Source: JBHGYD01 sp041920415 (GTDB lineage: Bacteria > Bacillota > Bacilli > Bacillales > Anoxybacillaceae). From it: 42,780 nt of DNA. Location: positions 1 through 42,780 of the forward strand of contig JBHGYD010000052.1 of NCBI GenBank assembly GCA_041920415.1, written 5' to 3'. Positions 7,743-15,988 of the stretch are shown piece by piece. Each line of letters begins with the position of its first letter. The first letter of the stretch is position 1. The notes beneath the pieces were generated by a model. That model searched no databases. It was given only the letters and a program-made list of their open reading frames with translations, and was not told the origin of the DNA. Made by a program: the position numbers and the translations under genes.

Positions 7743-8921
7743 ATGCTTCGTGGGCAAAAAGTGGCCTTCCGGGCATCGAAGGCAGACCTCGAGCGACTTC
7801 GGGCTTGCAACCGGGAGTCGGCTCGTGTCTGGAATGAGTGCCTCCGATTGGCCAAAGAGCATTTCCTGCAATACGGCCGCTGGATCTCGAAAAGCGATCT
7901 GCAAAAACAAACGAAAGGGCGATTCCATCTTCACAGCCAGTCCATTCAAGCCGTCTGCCACAAATACCTCTTCGCCCGAACATCCGCTCAAAAAGCCATT
8001 CAACAAGGACATCGCCACATTCGTTATCCGTACAAGCAGAAGACATTCTTCAACACCAAATGGGCAAAAGACGGGTTCACCATTCATGAAAACGGGAAAA
8101 TCACGTTGTCCATGGGCATCCATGGAGGAAAACGCGAAAAACCGATTATCGTCTACGTTTCACAGCTGCCGCAGGGAACGATCAAAGAAATCGAATGTTG
8201 TTATGATCATAGCTGGTATTTAGCCATCACCTATGACGACGGCCAGGAAGCGAAAGCGTACCAGCCGGGACATGTGGTTGGCGTCGATCTTGGCGAAATC
8301 CATACGATCGGGGCGTTTTGTGAAAACGGCCAATCCCTCCTCATCACGGGGCGAAAGGTGCGCTCGCTTCACCGGCTGCGAAACAAAAAATTAGCCGAGA
8401 TTCAACGTCGTCAATCGAAATGCCAAAAAGGGTCCCGGCAATGGAAAAAGTATGAACGGGCCAAGAAGTACCTCTTATCGAAATCGGAACGCCAGCTGCG
8501 CGATGCTCTCCATAAAACGACGAAGCAGTTTGTCGACTGGTGTCTCGCTCAATCGGTTTCGGACGTGTATATCGGAAATGTCGAGGGAGTCGAGCGAAAC
8601 ACGCGAAAGAAAAAACGGGCCAGCCGGAAACAAGCGCAAAAGTTCTCGAATTGGTCATTCGGGAAAACCAAGAACTATCTGGCCTACAAATTAGCCCAGC
8701 ACGGCATCCGCCTGAACGAAGTGGATGAATCGTATACGAGCCAGACATGTCCTGTCTGCCGGAAACGAAAAAAAGTGTCGGACCGAATGTTTGCCTGTTC
8801 TTGTGGATATGAAGAACATCGGGACATTCATGGAGCCCGAAATATTTTGAGCAAGGCGGTGCATGGACACATTCTTCCTTGGTCGGCACCGACAAAGCTC
8901 ACGTATCTACGGATTGCGTAA
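7743..8921 (+). CDS. tnpB: TnpB RNA-guided nuclease (IS1341-type OrfB)
   Basis: 392 residues. The RuvC-like catalytic residues appear intact: D182 in VVGVDLGEIHT, E281 in YIGNVEGVE and D361 in HRDIHGARNIL. A C-terminal zinc finger has C336, C339 (CPVC), C352 and C354 (CSCG). The ATG at 7743 follows AAAGGAGG with 7-nt spacing; the longer frame from 7695 has no such site. TnpB proteins cut DNA that matches a guide RNA made from the element's right end, next to a motif equal to the insertion target, which helps retain the element after excision. Activity here is inferred. The last ten codons overlap the predicted guide-RNA region. Confidence 0.93.
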   Translation: MLRGQKVAFRASKADLERLRACNRESARVWNECLRLAKEHFLQYGRWISKSDLQKQTKGRFHLHSQSIQAVCHKYLFARTSAQKAIQQGHRHIRYPYKQKTFFNTKWAKDGFTIHENGKITLSMGIHGGKREKPIIVYVSQLPQGTIKEIECCYDHSWYLAITYDDGQEAKAYQPGHVVGVDLGEIHTIGAFCENGQSLLITGRKVRSLHRLRNKKLAEIQRRQSKCQKGSRQWKKYERAKKYLLSKSERQLRDALHKTTKQFVDWCLAQSVSDVYIGNVEGVERNTRKKKRASRKQAQKFSNWSFGKTKNYLAYKLAQHGIRLNEVDESYTSQTCPVCRKRKKVSDRMFACSCGYEEHRDIHGARNILSKAVHGHILPWSAPTKLTYLRIA

Positions 8922-9109
8922 GCAAGAAGTAGTAGACGGGCCGGACCGCCCCACCGGACGAAAAGCCGGTGTTGCTTACCGAATCGGCCGGGAAGACTTC
9001 CGATGCGTGCATCGAGCCAAAGAAGCCAACCTTCTTCGGCGCCGAAGCTTCTTCGGGCGAGTGGTAAGAAACTCCCACCTCTTAACGGAGTGTAGGTGGG
9101 AGAGGTTCA
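8885..9109 (+). ncRNA. Predicted TnpB omega RNA (guide RNA scaffold)
   Basis: From about the last tnpB codons to the right end the sequence is conserved with the mini-element despite many substitutions. Several hairpins are visible, for example CACCGG / CCGGTG near 8950-8975 and the terminal CTCCCACCT / AGGTGGGAG. Paired substitutions between the two copies keep the stems. In characterised TnpB systems this RNA continues about 20 nt into the flank as guide; here that is TCAAGCTGATAATAAGTAGA, the end of cydD read in reverse. The 5' end is a guess. Confidence 0.65.
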
Positions 9110-10800
9110 TCAAGCTGATAATAAGTAGAATTCTTTCTTATTAACTGTTCATGCGTCCCGATTTCTACTATTTTGCCTTGATCAAGAACAATGATTTGAT
9201 CCATATCAAGCATCCAATGCAAGCGATGTGTAGCAAAAAATACGAGCTTGCCGTTAAACAATTGTAACATCGTTTCTTTTAATTCGTATTCTGTCTCAAT
9301 ATCAAGATGGGCAGTTGGCTCATCAAGCATGATAATAGGACGATTGCTTAAGAATGCCCGTGCGAGGGCGATCCGTTGTTCTTGTCCGCCACTTAGGCTT
9401 CGTCCACCTTCCCCTATGATTGTCTCGAATCCCTGCGGCAGCGATTGAATCACTTCAGTGAGACCTGCTGCTTCTGCTGCCTCCTCTACTTCTTTCAATG
9501 TTGCCTCTGGATTATAAAAACGAATATTGTTTAAAACGGTATCGTGAAATATATAAGGGTGTTGGGGAATATACGTTATTTGACTTTGCCAATTCAACTG
9601 AGATAAAGTTGTTAACTTCTTGCCGTTTACCTGAAATTCACCTGACGAAGGTGTTAAAAATCCGCTTAAAACATCAATCAATGTAGATTTTCCTGCACCA
9701 CTGGCTCCAATAATTCCAATTTTTTTTGAGCCTGAAACAGAAAATTGGATATCTCGCAAAGCTGGACGATCGCTGTCAGCAAAATGTACACTTACCCCTT
9801 TAACAGAAAATGTACTTGTTGATTTCCAAAGGGGGATAGGATCCTGTTTTTGCTGTACCGATTCCTTATCGAGAATTTCCTGAATCTTTTTGCCCGCTTC
9901 TTTACCGTCAAGCGTCGCATGGTAATCGGCCCCCACCTCCCTAATTGGCAGGAAGTACTCCGGCGCCAGGATAAGAATGGTCAACGCTGTATGCAACTCC
10001 ATCTTCCCGTTTATTAAATCCATTCCAAGAAAAACGGCGACAGTCGCTATTGAGAGCATTGTAAAAAAATCCAATGCAAACGAAGATAAAAAGGCGATAC
10101 GCAAAGTTTCCATTGTAGCCCGGCGATATCTTTCGCTTACTAAAATAATTTTGTTGATGTGCTGCCGGCTTAATCCCAAATATTTGAGTGTCTCCAATCC
10201 TCTCAAAGAATCGACAAAATGATTGGACAGCATTTGATAGGATTCATATTGGCGATCGGCTTTTATTTTTGCCGCCAATCCAAGCAAAATCATAAAGGCA
10301 ATTAGTATCGGAACGGCTAGCGCTAAAATGACAGCAGAGCGGATATTTACAAAAAAGATGAAGATGCAGATCATGACCGGTATAATTGCCGAATTCATAA
10401 ATTTCGGAAGAATAAGCTCCACATAGCGGCGGAATTTCATAATTCCTTCCATAACCAAGGTGACTGTCTGTCCGGAGCCTTCTTCTTTTACAAAACGAGG
10501 GCCGAGTTGAAACAGCTTTTGCAACAATGATTCCCGGAACTCTTTACTCGTTCTGGCAGCAAAATGGTAGGCTAAATTTCTTTTCCAAACGGTAAGCAGT
10601 TGGCGAACAACTAACGCAAGAAAGAAAATGATCAACTTTTTTAAGACATTAGCAAACAAATCTCCCCCGAAAAGGGAGGAGATTGCGTCTGCCAAAAAAT
10701 AAGCTTGAATAATAACGATAGCAGCTTGAATAGCCGTTAATATCGCCAGCCCAGCTAAAACCGGCTTAATCCCTTTGTAAGAGAACAACGCTTTATCCAT
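9082..10800 (-). CDS. cydD: CydD-type subunit of the thiol-reductant ABC exporter, C-terminus altered by IS
   Basis: A 572-residue half-transporter: membrane part with IIQAYFLADAI near residue 30, Walker A GASGAGKST (365-373), signature LSGGQEQR (469-476), Walker B IIMLDEP (489-495). Pairs with CydC to export thiol reductants for cytochrome bd maturation. Its ATG follows the cydB stop directly. The frame runs into the IS right end and gains DEPLPPTLR; without the element it would read YYQLE and stop at residue 564. The change affects only the tail, so function is probably kept. Third gene of the operon (cydC in B. subtilis naming). Confidence 0.92.
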   Translation of the reverse strand: MDKALFSYKGIKPVLAGLAILTAIQAAIVIIQAYFLADAISSLFGGDLFANVLKKLIIFFLALVVRQLLTVWKRNLAYHFAARTSKEFRESLLQKLFQLGPRFVKEEGSGQTVTLVMEGIMKFRRYVELILPKFMNSAIIPVMICIFIFFVNIRSAVILALAVPILIAFMILLGLAAKIKADRQYESYQMLSNHFVDSLRGLETLKYLGLSRQHINKIILVSERYRRATMETLRIAFLSSFALDFFTMLSIATVAVFLGMDLINGKMELHTALTILILAPEYFLPIREVGADYHATLDGKEAGKKIQEILDKESVQQKQDPIPLWKSTSTFSVKGVSVHFADSDRPALRDIQFSVSGSKKIGIIGASGAGKSTLIDVLSGFLTPSSGEFQVNGKKLTTLSQLNWQSQITYIPQHPYIFHDTVLNNIRFYNPEATLKEVEEAAEAAGLTEVIQSLPQGFETIIGEGGRSLSGGQEQRIALARAFLSNRPIIMLDEPTAHLDIETEYELKETMLQLFNGKLVFFATHRLHWMLDMDQIIVLDQGKIVEIGTHEQLIRKNSTYYQLDEPLPPTLR

Positions 10801-11813
10801 CAGTATGTTAAATGCTCCTTGTCAGATACTCGTTTACGGAATACGTAATAGCTATAAATAGTATACCCTAATACAAACGGTAAAATAGTTACGGCCACAA
10901 TTGTCATTATTTTCAAGGAATATGCCCCACTGGCTGCATTGTAGACCGTTAAATCAAAGGCTTTGTTCAAGGAACTCACCATCACTCTTGGGAACAGTCC
11001 AACGAAAATCGATGATACCGTTAACACGATTCCAAGCCCCGTCATGGTGAATGCCATTCCTTCGCGTTTATTGGAAATGAAATAGTATGATAATCCAATA
11101 GCAAGCACAATTAATACGACAATAATAAGCTCAAGGATAGGGCGTACCTCAAAAATATCTGTCATAAACGAAGAGAGTCCTACAAAGACGATAAGTGATC
11201 CAAATACGGCCAACACCAATTTTTTAGCCAATGCAGCCGACCGTTGTCTGATCTCTCCTTCTGTTTTTAAAGATAGGAAGGTCAAACCATGCAATAAGCA
11301 CAGCAATGTAATCGTTAAGCCGCCCCAAATGGAATAAATATTAATAACATCTGAGAACCCGGCTTCCATATTCATATCTTCATGGATCGGCACACCCTTA
11401 AGCATGCTTGTAAACAGAACACCTAGAAGGAACGGCGGCAGCAAGCTTCCGAAAAAGATTACCCAGTCCCACACATTCGTCCAGCGCGTGTCTTCAACCT
11501 TGCGGCGATATTCAAAAGCAACGCCGCGTCCAATTAGGCTCAGCAAAACTGTCAGCATCAGCAAGTAATAGCCACTGAACATCGTTGCATACCAGTGCGG
11601 AAAGGCTGCGAAAATGGCGCCCGCTCCAGTTATTAGCCATACTTCATTCGCGTCCCAGAAAGGACCGATTGTATTCACCATTATAGTCCTCTCTTTTTGA
11701 TCACGGGCAAGGAAACGAGTCGACATTCCTACGCCAAAATCAAAACCTTCAAGAAAGAAGAACCCAATAAAGAGTACAGAGATTAAGACAAACCAAATTT
11801 CACTCAATTCCAT
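10800..11813 (-). CDS. cydB: Cytochrome bd ubiquinol oxidase subunit II
   Basis: 337 residues with about eight to nine membrane helices. The N-terminal block (FFFLEGFDFGVGM, then NTIGPFWDANEVWLITGAGA) is the conserved subunit II signature. With CydA it forms the bd-type menaquinol oxidase, which reduces oxygen to water with high affinity under low oxygen. The ATG at 11813 has AGGTG 6 nt upstream; a GTG at 11822 overlapping the cydA stop is the alternative. The stop abuts the cydD start, so the genes are co-transcribed. Confidence 0.95.
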   Translation of the reverse strand: MELSEIWFVLISVLFIGFFFLEGFDFGVGMSTRFLARDQKERTIMVNTIGPFWDANEVWLITGAGAIFAAFPHWYATMFSGYYLLMLTVLLSLIGRGVAFEYRRKVEDTRWTNVWDWVIFFGSLLPPFLLGVLFTSMLKGVPIHEDMNMEAGFSDVINIYSIWGGLTITLLCLLHGLTFLSLKTEGEIRQRSAALAKKLVLAVFGSLIVFVGLSSFMTDIFEVRPILELIIVVLIVLAIGLSYYFISNKREGMAFTMTGLGIVLTVSSIFVGLFPRVMVSSLNKAFDLTVYNAASGAYSLKIMTIVAVTILPFVLGYTIYSYYVFRKRVSDKEHLTY

Positions 11814-11814
11814 C

Positions 11815-13221
11815 TTAAGCACCTGCCTTATTGAATGGATCTATTGATACCGTTGAATTTACATCTTGATGCTCTACCGGTCCTCGTTTAATTTCGCGAA
11901 CCATCAAATAAACCATCACACCTGCAAGAATTGTGAATATCAGCGTGTACATAATGATTGAAAATAAAATGGTCCCTGAAGAAACATTTGGTGATACAGC
12001 GTCAGCTGTTGTCATCAATCCAAATACTGTCCATGGCTGACGGCCCACTTCGGTCATGACCCATCCGAAAGTGTTCGCCAAAAACGGAAATGAAATAGCG
12101 GGAACAAGGATTTTCAAGAACAAACTGCTTTGCTCAAGGCGTCTCTTTTTCCACAGATACAGACCAATCATCGATAATAATATCATCGCTGTACCAAAGC
12201 CAACCATTAAACGGAAGCTCCAATACGTCGTCTTGACTGGAGGAATATAATTCGTACCTTTACCAACGATTCGATCGTATTTTTTCGCATATTCGGCTTG
12301 GAGAGTTTTCATTCCTTTTAAACTGCCTTCAAATTTAGAATAAGATAAATAGCTTAATGCATAAGGAATATTTAGTTCAAACTTATTTTCTTGATTCTTT
12401 GTATCAATCCAAGCAAATGCTGACCAAGGTGCAGGATCGGGCGTATCTTCCCAAATGCCCTCTGCAGCTGCCATCTTCATTGGCTGTGTTTTCACAAGAT
12501 ATTGTGCTTGATCGTGTCCGCTGAAGGCTGCGCCCAAACTGCCAATTAAACCAATGATTAAGGCAATATTCATGGATTTCTTGTAAAAATCAACATGTTT
12601 CTTTTTTAATAGGTTATAGGCACTTACACCAGCAATGAAGAATGCTCCGGTACACAATGCACCTGTGATGACATGCGGAAACTCCACCCATAATTGTCCA
12701 TTAGTTATAAGTGCAAGAAAGTCAACCATTTCCGCTCTACCATTTCTAATTTCATAACCAACAGGCACTTGCATGAAGGAGTTTGCCGTTAGAATCCAAA
12801 AACCGGAAAGCATAGACCCAATAGATACAAGCCAAATGCTTGCCAAGTGCACTTTTTTAGGTAAACGATCCCAGCCAAAAATCCAAAGGCCGATAAAAGT
12901 GGATTCCATAAAGAAGGCAAGCAATGCTTCAATGGCCAGAGGTGCCCCGAAAACGTCACCAACAAATCTAGAATAATCTGACCAGTTCATCCCAAATTGG
13001 AATTCCTGAATAATTCCTGTTACAACCCCTACAGCAAAGTTAATCAGGAACAAATGTCCCCAGAATTTCGCCATTTTTTTATAAATCTCTTTTTTCTTCA
13101 CTACGTATAATGTTTGCATCAAAGCAATAATAAATGCAAGGCCAATGGTAAGCGGCACGAAGAAGAAGTGGTAGATTGTAGTCAAAGCAAATTGTATTCT
13201 TGCTAACAACACTGGATCCAT
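11815..13221 (-). CDS. cydA: Cytochrome bd ubiquinol oxidase subunit I
   Basis: 468 residues carrying the haem sites. H18 in TIYHFFFVPL (haem b595) and H183 in EFPHVITGA (haem b558) are visible, with glutamates E98 and E106 in the proton/haem region. GWVMTEVGRQPW is the conserved C-terminal signature. The length and short quinol loop fit the Bacillus/Geobacillus short-Q-loop class. AAAGGAGG is 6 nt from the ATG at 13221. First gene of cydABDC; its leader carries duplicated and repeated regulatory sequence (see 13219-13490). Confidence 0.96.
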   Translation of the reverse strand: MDPVLLARIQFALTTIYHFFFVPLTIGLAFIIALMQTLYVVKKKEIYKKMAKFWGHLFLINFAVGVVTGIIQEFQFGMNWSDYSRFVGDVFGAPLAIEALLAFFMESTFIGLWIFGWDRLPKKVHLASIWLVSIGSMLSGFWILTANSFMQVPVGYEIRNGRAEMVDFLALITNGQLWVEFPHVITGALCTGAFFIAGVSAYNLLKKKHVDFYKKSMNIALIIGLIGSLGAAFSGHDQAQYLVKTQPMKMAAAEGIWEDTPDPAPWSAFAWIDTKNQENKFELNIPYALSYLSYSKFEGSLKGMKTLQAEYAKKYDRIVGKGTNYIPPVKTTYWSFRLMVGFGTAMILLSMIGLYLWKKRRLEQSSLFLKILVPAISFPFLANTFGWVMTEVGRQPWTVFGLMTTADAVSPNVSSGTILFSIIMYTLIFTILAGVMVYLMVREIKRGPVEHQDVNSTVSIDPFNKAGA

Positions 13222-13290
13222 AGTAGTTCCTCCTTTAAGTATTTCACCAGAATTTGACCTGAGGTGATATTATGCGCATTATTTCACATA
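13219..13290 (-). repeat. cyd leader duplication, proximal copy (functional RBS and start)
   Basis: A 72-bp block including the cydA ATG, its AAAGGAGG and one Rex-like box. It is about 77% identical by hand count to 13349-13420, which carries AAGGGAGG and a second ATG at 13351. The two copies imply a tandem duplication of leader and ribosome site. Confidence 0.75.
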
Positions 13291-13420
13291 ACTGTATGCT
13301 CATAATTTCACAAATCTAACTATATGTTCATAATTTCACATAACTATGCATCTTGATTCCTCCCTTAAGAATTTCATCAGATTTGACCTGAAGTTATACC
13401 ATGTTCATAATTTCACAAAA
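13272..13420 (-). promoter_or_regulatory. Four Rex-like repeats in the cyd leader
   Basis: Boxes at 13272-13291, 13296-13315, 13324-13343 and 13401-13420 share the minus-strand pattern TTTGTGAAATTATGAACAT with small variations. The TTGTGAA half-site resembles operators of the redox repressor Rex, which controls cyd in B. subtilis; the second half is a weak match, so the regulator is an inference. Spacing is 24, 28 and 77 bp. Confidence 0.5.
13349..13420 (-). repeat. cyd leader duplication, distal copy with decoy RBS and mini-ORF
   Basis: Distal copy of the 72-bp block. AAGGGAGG precedes the ATG at 13351, which would translate only MHSYVKL before a stop. A leader peptide could modulate cydA translation, or it may simply be a relic of the duplication. 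Confidence 0.6.
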
Positions 13421-13456
13421 TTAAACATTATTAACATGGGAAACATGAAAACACCC

Positions 13457-13484
13457 TAAAAAAATCGGTCACTTTCTGGGTGAC
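13457..13484 (-). terminator. Terminator-like hairpin in the cyd leader
   Basis: The minus strand has GTCAC ccagaaa GTGAC (13468-13484) followed by a run of seven T. It lies between the likely upstream promoter region and cydA, so it may act as a transcription attenuator. Alternatively it ends transcription coming from beyond 13490, where only a gene fossil is present. Confidence 0.6.
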
Positions 13485-13490
13485 GAAAAC

Positions 13491-13760
13491 AATTCTATTT
13501 AGAATCTCACTAATACTAACTATAACAAAAAAACAATCATAATTTCTTTGACAGTTTGACAAATATGTTACAGAATTACGACGAAATTCGTAAAAGATCT
13601 TATACATTTAATCAAAAATCGCCAAAAGAGGCAAAAGTTATCAACATTGATGTAAGTGCAATCCATCAGAGGAAACGACCGTAAAGTCCAATCGAAGATC
13701 GTGTATTACGCTGAATCATTCATCACCATTTTTAGATTTTTGTTATTCCACTACTATGAA
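13491..13760. other. AT-rich region upstream of the cyd leader
   Basis: No gene seen. The cyd promoter is expected here on the minus strand. TTGTCA and TATGAT occur near 13550-13570 but with 15-bp spacing, so no promoter is assigned. Confidence 0.3.
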
Positions 13761-13763
13761 AAA

Positions 13764-13786
13764 AACAACGCCTTAGAGACGTTGTT
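13764..13786 (-). terminator. Hairpin terminator after the SDR fossil
   Basis: AACAACG / CGTTGTT with a T-run on the minus strand directly after the relic frame. It is a surviving terminator of a decayed gene. The plus strand also shows T after the stem. Confidence 0.65.
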
Positions 13787-13794
13787 TTCCTTCC

Positions 13795-13960
13795 TTACCC
13801 TAACGCTCTTTTCCCGAGTTGGTTTGTGAATTGTTCTATCAATCCTTTTGCGCCTGCGTATAAACTGATATTTGTCCTGCAACGGAAGTGAAGAAATTAA
13901 TAATTTTCTTCCCTCTTTCATATGTTTATGTTGTAACGCAAATCTTACCGCCAATTTCCA
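13795..13960 (-). pseudogene. Short-chain dehydrogenase/reductase gene fossil
   Basis: Pieces of the FabG-like SDR core appear in order but in three frames: FALQHKHMKEG, then KKIINFFTSVAGQISVY, then YAGAKGLIEQFTNQLGKRAL and a stop at 13795. These match the SDR strand before the catalytic Ser and the Y-x-x-x-K active site (Y-A-G-A-K). At least two frameshifts are needed and both ends of the gene are missing. Its own terminator remains downstream. Confidence 0.6.
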
Positions 13961-14052
13961 TTCAGTTGTTTCTCCATTCTAATCTCCCATGACTACATTT
14001 TATTTTTTCTCTTTGAGCGAGATTATACATAAATGATTTTGTTTTTACGTAT

Positions 14053-15075
14053 TTATTTCCCCATGACTATTTCTGCTAGAATTTCGTAGGAGCGTAAACG
14101 CGCCTCATGGTCAAAAACTTGCGTATGGATGATGAATTCATCGGCCTGAGTAGCATCTAAAAATGCCTGCAGTTTCTCCTTGACGGTCTCTCGGCTGCCA
14201 GTGATCATGTAACGCAGTTGCTGTTTCACTGCTACCTTTTCGTAATCGTTCCATACTTCATCCATGTTCTCTACTGGTGGATTCAACGGAGTTGGCTGAT
14301 TGCGTAATAAATTTAAAAATTGCAACTCCTGTGAGGTAGCCAACCAGCGCGCTTTTTCACCCGTATCAGCAGCAATCACATTAACACCGACCATCACATA
14401 TGGCTCATCAAGCGCCTCTGAAGGACAGAAACTACTGCGGTATATTTCTAAAGCTGGAAGAGTATAGTCTGGAGAAAAATGGCTTGCAAAAGCGAAAGGT
14501 AATCCGAGTTCACCAGCCAATCGAGCACTAAATCCGCTCGAACCTAATAACCAAATCGGAATGTTTAGTCCCTCACCAGGAATCGCCCGCACGCGCGGAT
14601 TGCCAGATGAAGGTGGATTCAAATAAGAACACAGTTCGGCTAACAGTTCAGGAAAATTATCGCCGTTTCTTTGAAAATCGCGTCTTAATGCGCGGGCAGT
14701 GAGCAGATCAGTGCCCGGAGCACGTCCTACCCCAAGATCGATACGACCAGGATACATCGACTCTAGAGTACCGAACTGTTCCGCAATCACCAATGGAGCA
14801 TGATTCGGTAGCATAATGCCACCGGAGCCTACACGAATTTTGGAAGTCCCGGATGCTATATAGCTTATTACTACCGATGTCGCTGAACTGGCGACACCAG
14901 GCATCCCATGATGCTCAGCCAGCCAATAACGATGAAATCCCCACTTTTCTACATGCTGAGCAAGATCGAGACTATTTCGGAAAGAATCGGCCGCTGTACC
15001 TCCGACGACAATCGGCACAAGATCGAGAACCGACCACCGAATATCACGAAGCTGTTTCGCTTTTTTATTGGACAT
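14053..15075 (-). CDS. LLM-class flavin-dependent oxidoreductase (luciferase-like)
   Basis: 340 residues of the bacterial-luciferase fold, in the group often annotated as MsnO8/YwcH-like. Diagnostic blocks are FHRYWLAEHHGMPGVAS near residue 48, IRVGSGGIMLPNHAPL near 80, EQFGTLESMYPGRIDLGVGR near 99-118 and IWLLGSSGFSARLA. Likely uses FMN with reduced nicotinamide; substrate unknown. Two AAAGAGG copies 10 nt apart precede the ATG at 15075; the first is correctly spaced and the second abuts the start. Single gene, no obvious operon partner. Confidence 0.85.
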   Translation of the reverse strand: MSNKKAKQLRDIRWSVLDLVPIVVGGTAADSFRNSLDLAQHVEKWGFHRYWLAEHHGMPGVASSATSVVISYIASGTSKIRVGSGGIMLPNHAPLVIAEQFGTLESMYPGRIDLGVGRAPGTDLLTARALRRDFQRNGDNFPELLAELCSYLNPPSSGNPRVRAIPGEGLNIPIWLLGSSGFSARLAGELGLPFAFASHFSPDYTLPALEIYRSSFCPSEALDEPYVMVGVNVIAADTGEKARWLATSQELQFLNLLRNQPTPLNPPVENMDEVWNDYEKVAVKQQLRYMITGSRETVKEKLQAFLDATQADEFIIHTQVFDHEARLRSYEILAEIVMGK

Positions 15076-15370
15076 CCTCTTTCATCCTCTTTCTACGTAA
15101 ATATACTTTAATAGAACTTAGGCATTTCAAAACATGGTCCTTACATTCAAGCAAAATTCGCTCGTGAAGATCAGAATCCTTTGTCTGTTAGAATATAACG
15201 TTTTTCCACAACAATGCAACAAAATTGAACTTAACCTCAGCAAACACCAAAAATGACCGTCATATCCATTAGATATGGGCACCATCTCCTCTTTTGCATC
15301 CTTGCATAGCCATAAGCAAAACAGTATCATTTTTTAATAAAATGGCTGCCGAAAGAAAGGATGAAAAGAG

Positions 15371-15988
15371 ATGAGAAAACAACTGCCTCCTGGTCAATTT
15401 GAAACAGAAAAATGGCCAATTCTTCATGAAGGAGATGTGTACGAATTTCAAGAAGAGACGTGGGACTTTAGACTGTTTGGCAACGTAAAAAAAGAAATCT
15501 CTTTATCCTATAAAGAAGTCATGGATTTACCGAAAACAATTACAACCATCGATATGCATTGTGTTACGACATGGTCCAAATTCGATACTACATTTGAAGG
15601 CATTGCGTTCCGCGAATTTTTAAACTTAGTGGAAATCGAGTCAAATGTAAAATATGTTAAAATTTATGGATATTTAAACGGGAATCGATTCGGATATTCG
15701 GCAAATTTGCCGCTCGAAGCTTTGTTAGGAGATGACGCTTTGTTTGTGTACCGATGGAAAGACAAAAATCTCGACTGGCAAGAGATTTCTCCTAAGCACG
15801 GCTACCCTCTTCGATTTATCCCCCCGGCTTCCTTTTATTTATGGAAAGGGGCAAAATGGGCATCGGGAATTCGATTTATGAAAGAGGATGAAGCGGGATA
15901 TTGGGAAGAAAAAGGCTATTCAATGACAGCGAATCCTTTTAAAGAAGAGCGCTTCGCTAATACAAATTTTATTTCCGAAAAATTTTAA
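15371..15988 (+). CDS. Sulfite-oxidase-like molybdopterin protein (YuiH-like)
   Basis: 205 residues matching the oxidoreductase molybdopterin-binding fold. The conserved cysteine that ligates molybdenum is C64 in TIDMHCVTTWSKFDTTFEG; further family blocks are YGYLNGNRFGYSANLPLEA and KHGYPLRFIPP with LWKGAKWASGI. No signal peptide, so cytoplasmic like B. subtilis YuiH. The physiological substrate is not known. Start ATG at 15371 after AAAGGATGAAAAGAG. It stands alone, divergent from the LLM oxidoreductase. Confidence 0.85.
   Translation: MRKQLPPGQFETEKWPILHEGDVYEFQEETWDFRLFGNVKKEISLSYKEVMDLPKTITTIDMHCVTTWSKFDTTFEGIAFREFLNLVEIESNVKYVKIYGYLNGNRFGYSANLPLEALLGDDALFVYRWKDKNLDWQEISPKHGYPLRFIPPASFYLWKGAKWASGIRFMKEDEAGYWEEKGYSMTANPFKEERFANTNFISEKF

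Larger units (their letters stand above)
7622..9109 (+). mobile_element. IS1341-type (IS200/IS605 family) element with tnpB only
   Basis: 1488 bp bounded by TTAC on the left (7618-7621) and GAGGTTCA on the right. The left end has an imperfect hairpin (TCTCCCACCT / ATGGGAGA, 7629-7660), the right end CTCCCACCT / AGGTGGGAG (9072-9101). There are no terminal inverted repeats or target duplication, as expected of the family. No TnpA is present, so it depends on a Y1 transposase elsewhere. Excision joins cydD as CAG CTT GAG TAA, giving a natural stop. The element is inserted antisense to the cyd operon and visibly richer in GC than its surroundings. Confidence 0.93.

Noticed and set aside
7711..8895. 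Long open frames on both strands across tnpB
   Set aside because: They are shadows of the GC-richer tnpB reading frame, lacking ribosome sites and motifs.
13754..13954. 66-codon minus-strand frame as an intact gene
   Set aside because: It is a mosaic frame through a frameshifted SDR fossil and through its terminator.
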